Source: Ochotona curzoniae
Taxonomy: Eukaryota; Chordata; Mammalia; Lagomorpha; Ochotonidae
Direction: 5' to 3'
Assembly (NCBI RefSeq): GCF_017591425.1
Contig: NW_024467120.1
Coordinates: 3,782,001-3,846,000, forward strand
DNA length: 64,000 nt
The notes below the pieces were generated by a model, which saw only the letters and a program-made list of their open reading frames with translations, ran no database searches and was not told where the DNA came from. Positions 22,230 through 31,494 of this stretch are shown one piece after another. The stretch's first letter is position 1. Every line of letters begins with the position of its first letter. A program made the position numbers and the translations under genes.

Positions 22230-24560
22230 ATCCCTCCTCCCGAAGCCATCTCATGTCCAGGTGGCACCATCCAGCCTGCTTACTTTTCCCGTTCCCATTC
22301 CCAACACCTCATGTGGCTGCCAACTCAATTGAAATGAGTCCTGTCCTCACACAGAACACTAGGACAGATCTCATGGGTCAGGGTGGGACAGAAAATATTT
22401 GGCCATTGCCCACTGTGCAGTCACCTGTGTGGGTCATCACACTTGAGGACCTTCTGTCCCCATCACCTGTCACTTGCCCTGTGTAGACTACAACCTCAGA
22501 TGATTAACTAACATGAAATTTAGATGGCTAACAAATGATATCATGAATTCAGCAAAATGTTTTTTTACAGTTGAATTCTATGATTTTCATATATATGTAT
22601 ATTTGTATACATATATGTATATTTCCTTAGGTCATAGCAGCATTGGCTCAGCAGGAACTAGTATAGCTAGACCACCAGGTGCATTTTTAAAAAAAACAAA
22701 CTAAACTAAATTAGCTTTTACACACAACAGATTGAGAGCAATAAAGAAACCTTTGAAAAAGTGCCCAATTCAGCATACCGGAAGTCAACATCTGTTTCTC
22801 CAAGTAAAGTCCCCTGTGACACGTAAGCTCTCAGTGGGGAAAATCACCTCAACAAAACCACGGTGGGCTGGGAAAGACTCCTCACAAAGTAGCCAGTAAA
22901 TCATTTTTATCCTTGAGGGAGCATGAGACGAGAAGCTGTACAGCACAGTTGGACTAAACACCTCAGCATGTCTGACATAGCCTCACTATGGCAGGCAAAT
23001 GGCCAATTAGCCGGGAGCATGTGAACAGCGACTACATGTCATCTGCTTGGGGGAACTCTGGATATTATCCTTATCAGGTAGACATTATGATCATTTGGCA
23101 AATGTGCAAGATCTAAATTTCCTTGGAAACTGGTGCAGAGCAGTAGGCTCACAGCACAGTAGGGCTGTGCTTTGCCTATGTGGAGGGCTACCAGATTTCC
23201 TGGAGTTTCACAGCATCTTAAGGAAAAATGAATATTCATCATGAACGTATGCACAGCTGATACATATTCACCAGCAGGACAGCCAGAAACTTACAAAGTT
23301 AGGAGGAGGTAGAGGAGTGAAAACAGGGAATGGGGGAACCTGGACCTGTTAGAAAAGAAGAAGTTGTTACTCATCTAAACTTCTGGGCACAGAGTTTAGG
23401 AAGGGTACAAGCTTCCTGGCTTCTAACTCAGGTGCAATGTGCGTGCATTCCCAGAGTGGAGCCACCTGCCAATGGTCAAGATGTCTGCAGTTCACCTGGT
23501 TCTCTTTCACAGCCAGCAGGTCATAAATACCTGAGGACACACTTCTGCTGAGCTCAAGTGGCTCAACAGAAATGGTTATGTAAGTTATGTTTTTGCGGGG
23601 TGAGCCATGCATGGAATCCGGAATGTGACTTGATTCCTCCATCAGGAAAACCTGCACTCCATAACAGGGCCGAAGTGTCTCAGGTATGGAATCTCGCTTA
23701 CAGAGAGCGAGCCGGGCTAGCACACAGTGTAACCCAAGTCCACGGCTGTCATGCAGTACAGAAGCAGGTGCGGAGGGAACAGCACCAAGTGGTCGGTCCA
23801 GCACAGTGGTGCTACACAGCAATGCAGCAGAGGGCAACCCTTACCTACACACACGCAGAGCTCCTCTGCTGCAGGCCACAGACCCAGGAAACCTGAATGG
23901 TGACTACAGACAAGAGAAGGAAGAAAGCCCTCAGATGCTTGACTTCGTCAGTCCATAATATCCTTTTAAAGGAAAGAGATGAATGTGAAAGAAGATTCAA
24001 GAACCCCAAGTTTCTGGGACATGATCCTTATACCTAAGTAAGGCAGGCACTGGTTACTATCCCATTAACTTTCCGGGAACAGATTAGACCCTCCTGGGCT
24101 GTCTTTCTTAGGGATTCTGGAGCTCCGGGGTACCCGTGAAGGGCAGTTCAAGGCATCCGCAGCAACTGCTGTAACAGAAAAATCACGCATTTACTCGAAC
24201 ACGCCAACTCACATGCTTTAATTGTGGCTCATTAAAGATGTAAATAGGAGAAGAACGATGCTCATTGCTACTACCACCCCATCGCTGCAGAAACACCGCA
24301 GCACGCCTGCTTCCAGGCACAAAGGAATACTTCTGCCTTGAGCGATGTCACCACACGCGGCAGGCTATGATTCACCGGCTTTCCAGCAGCCGGCATCACA
24401 TGTCACTGCCTGCTGCTGGACAGAGGCAGGTCGACAGCATGACTAATGCTGAAACGAACAGAAAGAAGAATCAGAGAGACGTCAGTCGGAAGATGGTATC
24501 TAAAAATTCCTGAACTCATCCCAGCGGGTGGGACAGAAAGACAGGCCTGTGTGCAATAAA
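22230..24560. other. largely unique sequence
   Basis: No defensible gene. 22588-22623 is an imperfect TA/GTATA repeat. A weak MIR-like stretch may lie near 23060-23110. An A run sits at about 24558. Confidence 0.35.
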
Positions 24561-24839
24561 AAAAAAAAAAAAATCCAGAGAGAATTCAGGCTAAGCAGGG
24601 GTTCCCAACTTAAGCAAGAGGAAACCAGCTCCAGAGACTTTGACAGATGTTACTGTCCTCAGCGATTAATGAGAGCAAAACTTATCGCTTCTTTTTAACC
24701 CATCTTCTGATGGAACTCGGTTTTGTACATGAGACTGAGAATTATACATACTGGCCATTGATGCAGTAAATCATTGAAAAGAATAATAAGAAAGGCATAT
24801 TAGAGACATGATTAAAGACTATATTAAACATTAAGATAA

Positions 24840-25068
24840 AAATCAGATACACAAAAAGACAAACATTGCATGATGCCAACATGTCCCTGAGAGAGCTGAA
24901 TCTATAGCAACAGCAAGCAGAGTAGAAGGGATCAGGAGCTTGAGGAGAGAAAATGGGAGATGGTGCCTCATGGGTGGAATCTCTAAACGGCTCTGGAAAT
25001 GGACAGAGGTGACCATTGTGCATTGAGAATATACTTCATGTCACTGAATATTGTACACTTAAAATTAT
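24840..25068 (+). mobile_element. L1 3'UTR, old L1M type
   Basis: 'caaaaagacaaacattgcat' then 'gatgccaaca' matches 'caaaaggacaaatattgtatgattcca'. Downstream come 'ctctggaaatggacagaggt', 'gagaatatacttcatgtcac' and 'tgaatattgtacacttaaaa', matching 'tctggagatggatggtgg', 'gtgaatgtacttaatgccac' and 'tgaactgtacacttaaaa'. Confidence 0.75.
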
Positions 25069-25150
25069 ACACACACCCATGCACACACATATGTACGCAA
25101 ACACATACACACACGTACGCACACAAACATGCACACACATAAACACATAC
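25069..25150. repeat. CA-rich simple repeat
   Basis: Imperfect (CA)n with 'cacacgtacgcacacaaac' interruptions, placed directly at the L1 3' end, so it probably grew from the L1 tail. Confidence 0.85.
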
Positions 25151-25311
25151 TCACAGAGAGGTACTTCGAAAAGCTTGGAAAAGAGCTGAATTAAAGGAAA
25201 AGCTTATTTGGATTTATGCACCTGAAGGTTCTTCAAATTTCAGGGGGATGCACATTAGGAAAAAAAATATGCTTGGGTTTTATACTCTTGTAGTAAAACA
25301 AACATCTTTTT

Positions 25312-26011
25312 TTTTTTAAGATTTATTTATTTTATTGGAAAGGCAGATGTAGAGAGAGGAGCAGATTCAAAGAGGAAGATCTTCCGTCTGATGATTCACT
25401 CCCCAAGTGGCTGCAACGGCCGGTGCTGCGGAGCTCCAAAGCCAGGAGCCAGAAACTTCTTTTCCGGGTCTCCCACACAGGTGCAGGGTCCCAAGGCTTT
25501 GGGCCATCCTCGACTGCTTTGCCAGGTAATAAGAAGGAGCTGGATGGGAAGTGGAGCTGCCCATATGGGATTAAAACTGCCCATGGGTTGGGCCCGGAGC
25601 GGTGGCGCAAGTGGTTAAGGTCCTCGCCTTGCACGCCCGGAATGCCATATGGGCGCCGGTTCTATCCCGGCGGCCCCTCTTCCCTTCCAGCTCCCTGCCT
25701 GTGACCCGGGAAAGCAGTCAGGACAGCCCAAGGCTTTGGGACCCTGCACCTGTGTGGGAGACCCGGAGGAGTCTCCTGGCTTCGGATCGGCATAGTATCG
25801 GCCGTTGCGCTCACTTGGGGAGTGAATCATCGGATGGAGGATCTTCCTCTCTGTCTCTCCTCTCTGTAGATCCGCCTTTCCAATAAGAAAATAATAAAAA
25901 TAAATCTAAAAAAAAAAAAAAAACTGCCCATGGGTTTAGAACTGGTGCCCATATGGAATCCCAGCACATTCAAGGTGAGGACCTTAACCATTACACTATC
26001 ATGCCAGACCC
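25312..26011 (-). mobile_element. C-type SINE, itself interrupted by another SINE
   Basis: Reverse copy in two parts: 25312-25589 ('aagatttatttattttattg', '...gatgattcactccccaagtg', '...ctggatgggaagtggagctg') and 25937-26011 ('gaactggtgcccatatggaa', '...taaccattacactatc', 'atgccagaccc'). Flanked by 17-bp repeats aaaacaaacatcttttt (about 25295-25311 and 26012-26028). Confidence 0.93.
25590..25919 (+). mobile_element. young C-type SINE inserted in a SINE
   Basis: 'gggcccggagcggtggcgca' head, box B-like 'ggttctatcccgg', 'gatcggcatagtatcggccg', tail ending in a long A run. A perfect 17-bp duplication aaaactgcccatgggtt (25573-25589, 25920-25936) shows it landed in the older reverse SINE. Confidence 0.96.
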
Positions 26012-26714
26012 AAAACAAACATCTTTTTACAAAATTTCTTCAAAACCTTTTGGAAGCGCCCTCATATATGCACTCCTATGAATACTCATATATACTTAAT
26101 ATAATGACAATTAAATACAGGTTAACAATCAAAGATACAAAGTGGAATGTCTGACTGGGAGCGGGGTCCCTGAGACAGTGTTGCTGGCATACTGTCTCCT
26201 GAGACACCGGGGGCAACGCCTGGCAAGTGACAGATGACAGCACTGTGGCTGAGCACCAGCAAAGCAAAAATGACCAAGTCCCGGGAAAGCAAAAGTGACC
26301 AAGTACCCTCTTGGAAAGCGGGTCCAGTTGCAAGCAAGTTCAGCTGCCGAGACCCAATCCCAGCCTGGAGACCAACTCCTTGCGACACCTGATTTAAATC
26401 TCTTAAGCAGAGTCTACGTTTCAGAATCTCATGGTGGAGGAATTTCAGAGAACAGATAATGAAAAACTTACAAGGTAGCACATCCAGGCTTTGGTTGACT
26501 TTATACAATTTGCGCTTCTAGGTCCATCAGCTGTGACCTTGGATAAGTGCAGCTGAGTTTACCCTTTCACTGAAGGTCATTATCTTTTCCAGGCAGCCTC
26601 TGGAATCAAGACCTACCTGTTGCTGTATCACTCTTAGCATAATATACTTGGGGTCCACCGGGGGACAAAACAACACGCTCATCTTCAGGATCCAGGGCTT
26701 CTGTACAACTCCAG

Positions 26715-26880
26715 ATGCTGTCTTATTTTTCCGATTTTATGGATGGATACACTGAGACCCAATGAGCTTAAGTAACTCAATCAACTTAACACAGCTTTTA
26801 AGTGCTGGATTTGTATTGAAATCCAGGAAGTTCTCCATAATCTGCGCACTCAAGCATGACATCATATTGCTGTCCAGTAC
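26715..26880 (-). mobile_element. MIR SINE
   Basis: 'ccgattttatggatggatac', 'actgagacccaatgagctta', 'agtaactcaatcaacttaac', 'acagcttttaagtgctggat' and 'ttgtattgaaatccagg' follow reverse MIR from 'cattttacagatgaggaaactgag' to 'gattcgaacccagg'. A long, well-ordered match. Confidence 0.75.
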
Positions 26881-26949
26881 TGGCCTGATGGCAATTATGA
26901 ACAACTAAAACATCTAAAACATATACGCACACACACACACGCACTCAAA

Positions 26950-27632
26950 GTGGGGCCAGAGCCATGGCATAGTACGTTAAGCCACCACTTCAATGCAAAC
27001 ATCCATCCCATATTAAAGTAGCAGTTTGAGCCCTAGTTGTTCTTCCAATTCAGCCCCCTGCTAGCATGCGTGAGAAAGCCATGGGAGCTGGCCCAGGCGC
27101 TTGGGTTCCTGCCATCCATGTGGGAGACCCCGGCAGAGAGCTTGGCTCCTGGCTTTGACCTGGTCCGATTCCAACCGCCACAGTCATTTGGGAAGCGGAC
27201 AAGCAGATGGAAGAACTCTCTCTTTTTTAAGATTTATGAATTTTTATTGGAAAGTCGGATGTACAGAGAGGAGGAGAGACAGAGAGATTGCCTGTTGATT
27301 TATTCCCCAAGCGGCCGCAACAGCCAGAGCTGCACCGATCTGAAGTCAGGAGCCTCTTCCAGGTCTCCCATAAGGATGCAGGGTCCCAAAGCTTTGAGCC
27401 ATCCTCCACTGCTTTCCCAGGCCACAAGCAGGGAGGTGGATTGGAAATAGGGCTGCCAGGATTAGAACCAATACCCATATGGGATCCTGGTGTGTGCAGG
27501 GCGAGGACTTTACCCACTAGGCTACAGCACTGGGCCCGAAGATCTCTCTTCTTCTCTACCCGAGCCTCCCTCTTTTTGTGTCATTTTTCCTTTTAAATAA
27601 GTAAATTTTTAAATAAATAAATCTTTAAAAAA
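26950..27632 (+). mobile_element. old SINE interrupted by a younger SINE
   Basis: First part 26950-27224 ('gtggggccagagccatggca', 'ccaattcagccccctgctag', 'cttggctcctggctttgacc', 'gaagcggacaagcagatgg'), second part about 27538-27632 ('gatctctcttcttctctacc', tail 'aaataaataaatcttt'). Its sequence is the older rabbit-like type. Confidence 0.85.
27225..27537 (-). mobile_element. C-type SINE nested in older SINE
   Basis: Reverse copy: 'aagatttatgaatttttatt', 'gatttattccccaagcggcc', 'gctgccaggattagaaccaa', ending 'gcactgggccc'. Flanks gaagaactctctctt and gaagatctctcttctt are the imperfect target duplication within the host SINE. Confidence 0.9.
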
Positions 27633-27689
27633 AAAATGATGGAGATTAAAACTGTTTTTCTGAGGCATCTATTTTTAAACTTTGAGTTC

Positions 27690-27861
27690 TGGGGGTTAAA
27701 TATATAGCATGGTGGCTAGAGTTCATGATGGTTTGTTGCATGCTTGAAATAAGTTTCAAGAGAATATATGTCAAACATGCTTAACCATCCACACACATGA
27801 TCATTGAGCAAGGTGAAGGATGTGTCAACTAGCTCAACTGTGATGAACATTTTACAGAGCG
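27690..27861 (+). mobile_element. L1 3'UTR fragment, old
   Basis: 'gtgaaggatgtgtcaactag' then 'ctcaactgtgatgaaca' and 'ttttacagagcgtg' match the L1M segment 'gtgatggatgtgttaattagcttgattgtggtaatcatttcacaatg'. Confidence 0.55.
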
Positions 27862-28284
27862 TGTTACTATGGTCTGAACATCACTGGGTAAAAATTTACG
27901 ACCATACACGACTATAGTCCCCAAAGACTTTGAATTATACTAAAAGGGTGATGAACTTGATGCAAGCATAGGTCCCTTGACATTCAGGAAGTGATTAGAT
28001 TAAGTCATAGGGTGGAGTCTTCATGAGCAAATCCTATTGATTTTACAAAGTGAAGGACAAGGAGGGGAGAGAGAGACCTACAGATCACGGCATGTGTGAT
28101 CTGCCTCTTGCCATTGGATGCTCTGTACCATGCTGGCCTCTGCCATCAAGAATGCCAGCATGAGAGGCCAGATGAATGGGACCGAAGCAATGGTGAGGCC
28201 TTCAGAACCCTGAGCCAAAATAATCCCCTTTTCTTTCCAAAATGCCCCGCCTTGTGATAGTCACCAAAAGCTAATTCATAAAGA
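27862..28284 (+). mobile_element. MaLR (MST/MLT1-like) LTR
   Basis: Starts 'tgttactatggtctgaaca'; has 'aagtgattagattaagtcat' then 'agggtggagtcttcatgagc', matching 'ggtgattaggtcatgagggtggagccctcatgaa'; ends with 'cagaaccctgagccaaaata' and 'gtgatagtcaccaaaagcta' in the position of 'cagaactgtgagaaataaa' and 'ttttgttatagcagcc'. Ancient and non-coding. Confidence 0.7.
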
Positions 28285-28289
28285 CATAC

Positions 28290-29060
28290 ATAAAGGCATC
28301 ACATATGCTTTAAAATACCTCCTTTTACTTGCAATTCTATTCACTTCAATAAGGACGTTAAAATAAAATGTGGGGATCCCTCGGGGTACTCTGTTCTATA
28401 CACAGAGTCTTGCATTTTCAGCAATAGCCTGCTTCTCCTTTGCACCCCGTCCTGATTGAGCCTATTTTTGCTGAGCTCATTCTACTGTGAGCTAACACTA
28501 GACAGCCACAGACAGGCTGTAGCCACGATACCACCACACATGCGTATGTAGCCTGCAGAGGGCATTTCAACCCAAGATCCTGCTCATAGCAAAACATCGA
28601 AGGGGGCAGTGACCACTGCTGTCCTCCGCTGCTTTTCTGAGTTTTCATGACCAGATATTTAGGATGCTTTCTGAGTAGTGGCTGTCACAAAAAGACAAGA
28701 CAACAGTCAGCTCCTCCCAGTTAACGAACAGTAACCCAGTAAGCTTACAGGCCCACAGAGAGTGTGACAAAACCACTCAAGGCAACTTACTGCAAGTGCA
28801 CATTCACCTTGGTCATATGACTCATGACAGATCTCAACAGCTGGAGGGCCAGGATTTATGTGAATGCAGTCATAAGGTGAGAGAGAGAGAGAGAGAGAGA
28901 AATTGACTTTGTAAAAATAGACAAGAATCACCCTGCATATAATGTTAGAAACTACAATAGCATTGATGTTTGTAAGTCAGGAATCCATCAGTAAACACGC
29001 TAATTTCTAGGCAAGAAAACTGGAAGGTAAGAGTATAGTAACAAACAAACAAACAAACAT
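28290..29060. other. mostly unique sequence
   Basis: No gene seen; contains the (GA)n run at 28878-28900 and a short (ACAA)n at 29040-29058. Confidence 0.4.
28878..28900. repeat. (GA)n microsatellite
   Basis: About 11-12 GA units, uninterrupted. Confidence 0.9.
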
Positions 29061-29067
29061 GAAATAG

Positions 29068-29342
29068 GCATGTAGTGCCTGCCCTTGTAGCATCCACATC
29101 CCAAGCCAAAATGTCTGGGTTCCATCACCAATCCCACTGTCCTGTTAATGCATACCCATGAAGGCTACATGTGATGGTTCAAGCAGTTGGGTGGCCTGCC
29201 ACTCGCATGGGAGACACAGACTGAGAAGCCGGCTCCTGCCTTTAGCCTGGCCTGGCCCCAGCTGTGACAAGATTTGAGAAGTGAACTAACAGATGAAAGA
29301 CCTGTCTCTTTACCTTTGAAATAAACAAATACTTTTAAAAAG
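29068..29342 (+). mobile_element. old lagomorph SINE
   Basis: 'gcatgggagacacagactga', 'gccggctcctgcctttagcc', 'gaactaacagatgaaagacc' and 'tttgaaataaacaaatactt' are in SINE order, old type. Confidence 0.7.
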
Positions 29343-29403
29343 TGGCAAATATCAAACTGAAATTCTCTCTTCCAACTTTCTGATTGAAACGAATGTATGA
29401 GAA

Positions 29404-29623
29404 ACGGTTGAATTTATCTGGACAATAAGATGCTGGACTCTATGCTTGGTATACACTTGCAATGAAAGAATCTTGACTGAATTTGAAATGCCATACAGCA
29501 ACAAGGTGGAGGAATCCACCATGGGGGGATGGTATGGGGAGGGGTTGGAGGAATCCCAGAGCCTATGAAACTGTGTCACATAAGGCAATGTAATTAATAA
29601 AATAAATAATTTTCAAAAAAAAA
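29404..29623 (+). mobile_element. young 5'-truncated LINE-1 (3'UTR only)
   Basis: Flanked by an 18-bp duplication: gaaacgaatgtatgagaa (29386-29403) and gaaactaatgtatgagaa (29624-29641), one difference. It ends in 'ggcaatgtaattaataaaat' and an A run, and includes a G-rich tract (29523-29550) typical of L1 3'UTRs. Only about 220 bp inserted, and no ORF2 sequence remains. I assign it to the lagomorph L1 from structure and memory of its 3' end. Confidence 0.75.
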
Positions 29624-29775
29624 GAAACTAATGTATGAGAAGATACCTATTTACATAAACACACACATATGTATATTACACAGCATAAAATGATGTACAG
29701 TATTGAACCATTTCATCCAATATCACAATATTAAGTCTTGATACACCTTACAGACTGATCTTCCTAAAATGCATC

Positions 29776-30130
29776 ATTTTTTAAAAAGATTTATTTATTC
29801 ATTTGAAAGATTTGTGGAGAGAGAGAGACAGAGAGATCGTCTACCTGCTGGTCCACTCCAAGGGCTGGTTGGCTGGTTCACTCCATGGGCTGGTTGGCTG
29901 GTTCACTCCACGGGCTGGTTGGCTGGTTCACTCCACGGGCTGGTTGGCTGGTTCACTCCACGGGCTGGTTGGCTGGTTCACTCCACGGGCTGGTTGGCTG
30001 GTTCACTCCATGGGCTGGTTGGCTGGTTCACTCCATGGCTGGCCACACTGAGGTCAGCAACTCCATTGAGTCAGAAGTGAAGCAGCTCTACAAGAGCACC
30101 ATGGCCTACTATGCCACAACACAGGCCCTT
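29776..30130 (-). mobile_element. SINE with internal minisatellite
   Basis: 'aaaaagatttatttattcat', the GA-rich section, then 'cctgctggtccactcc' are the reverse-SINE start. After the array come 'ggctggccacactgaggtc' and '...ctatgccacaaca'. Flanked by ctaaaatgcatc (29764-29775 and 30131-30142). The head is diverged. Confidence 0.75.
29848..30045. repeat. 25-bp minisatellite derived from SINE
   Basis: Seven near-identical 25-bp units begin 'gggctggttggctggttcac' at 29862, 29887, 29912, 29937, 29962, 29987 and 30012, with only a C/T change at the last base. Partial units lie at both ends. 'ctggttcactcc' is the SINE's own sequence. 25 is not a multiple of 3, so all three + frames stay open with a 25-residue period; none is a gene. 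Confidence 0.97.
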
Positions 30131-30221
30131 CTAAAATGCATCCTGAATTCTCCTTATTAATGAGTACAAATCATTGCTTTCTGGCAGTATTTTTGACATA
30201 TGATGTTTAAAAATACCCTAC

Positions 30222-30278
30222 TCATAGGGACAGCATTGTGGCATGGACAGCTGGGCCATGGCTTAACACTTGGAAGAG

Positions 30279-30317
<39 letters not shown>

Positions 30318-30377
30318 TTCTCTGTTTTCTTTCTGTTACTCTACCTTTCTGATGCATTTTTTAAAAATAAATCTTTA
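30222..30377 (+). mobile_element. internally deleted SINE
   Basis: Head 'agggacagcattgtggcatg' runs within 50 bp into 'ggaagagctctctttctctc', a CT run and tail 'aaaaataaatcttt'; roughly 170 bp of the SINE centre is missing. Confidence 0.7.
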
Positions 30378-30747
30378 GCTATAACAAAAATTTTACTCTC
30401 TTTGAAAAGGAACTTTTGAGGAACCAACTTAATTTTAGAGATGACTTTTCATTTTATTTAAGCCAAGATTTTTTTTTTTTTGCCTCTGTTGGTATTTTAG
30501 TCAAATAGAATTCTTAGAAAAAAAATAGTAACCAGCATATTCCTAGAGAATAGCCTTTCGGAAGTGAAAATGTTACATCAATCCCTTAATGTTATCCTGT
30601 CTTGGCTTTTTAAATTGCTTTCAGAAAAAAAAAAAAAGCCATATATTCCCATGATGCTGCTGGCACTGCCAATGTCATGTGTTCTGTTTCGGATTTGGCG
30701 AAAATGATTATGCATGACCCAAGCACAGTTAAAAATGCAATTTCTAG

Positions 30748-31070
30748 AGGCAAGCAGCTGGCCCAGCAGTTAAGATCCCACGTGGGACGCCCACATCCCG
30801 TCCTGGAGTGGCTAGGTTCAAGTGTAGGCTCCACTCTCGATTCCAGTTTCCTACTAATGCAGCCTCAGGAGGCACAGGTGCTGACTTAAGGAACTGGATC
30901 CACGCCACGTATCTGCATTGGGTTGTCAGCTCCCACTGCAGCCCTACCCAACCCTGAGTGGTACAGGTGCTGGGGAGCAACTCAGTGGACAGGAGCGCTC
31001 TCTCTCTCTTTCTTTCTCTCTCTCTCTCTCTTTCTCTGTGACATAAATAAACCATAAATACATAAATCTA
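30748..31070 (+). mobile_element. old lagomorph SINE
   Basis: 'gcagctggcccagcagttaa', 'gatcccacgtgggacgccca', 'attccagtttcctactaatg' and a CT-rich 3' section with 'cataaataaaccataaat'. Confidence 0.8.
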
Positions 31071-31079
31071 GTGACTTTG

Positions 31080-31490
31080 CTAAGTGAATCTAAAGTAATT
31101 CCATCTGATGTTAGAAATCTCTAATGTCAAAGGTTTACTCTGCTAATTTAGTTTCAATGATAGGAGGCTGAATCCATTTCCTTCTGTCAAACTCATTTAA
31201 CCCAAACATGCTTTTTTGTCATTTGTATTTGAATGCTAATTAGAATGGAGCTGATCGGAAATATTTCTTCATGCTTTACCAGGAGGACTGTTTATAAATA
31301 TTAGGAATTCTTTGCTTTCCTCCCTGTTCACCTGCCACTTTTACTAAGGGATATTATGTGCAGGAAAGAGCTTACTGCTTGAAATAAAAGATTGAAAACA
31401 GACCAGCCTCCTTCCTCAGCTACATCCCACAGCTACATAAAGAGCTGCTCGACGCTAAGATGGAACAAGGGGGAGCATTTCAATTAGGCC
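31080..31490. promoter_or_regulatory. possible conserved non-coding element
   Basis: Repeat-free AT-rich block with several homeodomain-like cores, including the palindrome CTAATTAG (31236-31243) and 'ctgctaatttag', spread over 400 bp of high-complexity sequence. Enhancer-like appearance only; no conservation data. Confidence 0.2.
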
Positions 31491-31494
31491 TTTT

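Larger units (their letters stand above)
25163..26062 (+). mobile_element. mariner-type MITE split by nested SINEs
   Basis: Left part 25163-25294 has 'acttcgaaaagcttggaaaa', 'gctgaattaaaggaaaagct' and 'tatttggatttatgcacc'. The right end (about 26029-26062) is 'acaaaatttcttcaaaacct' then 'tttggaagcgcc', which in reverse complement resembles the left terminus, giving degenerate terminal inverted repeats. A composite SINE (25312-26011) interrupts it. Confidence 0.55.

Noticed and set aside
21944..22486. 180-codon plus frame
   Set aside because: Crosses a reverse MIR element and has no recognisable domain.
29769..30160. Tandem-repeat protein (GWLAGSLHGLVGWF...) in three plus frames
   Set aside because: Artefact of a 25-bp array inside a SINE; no selection on any frame is plausible when all three are open.
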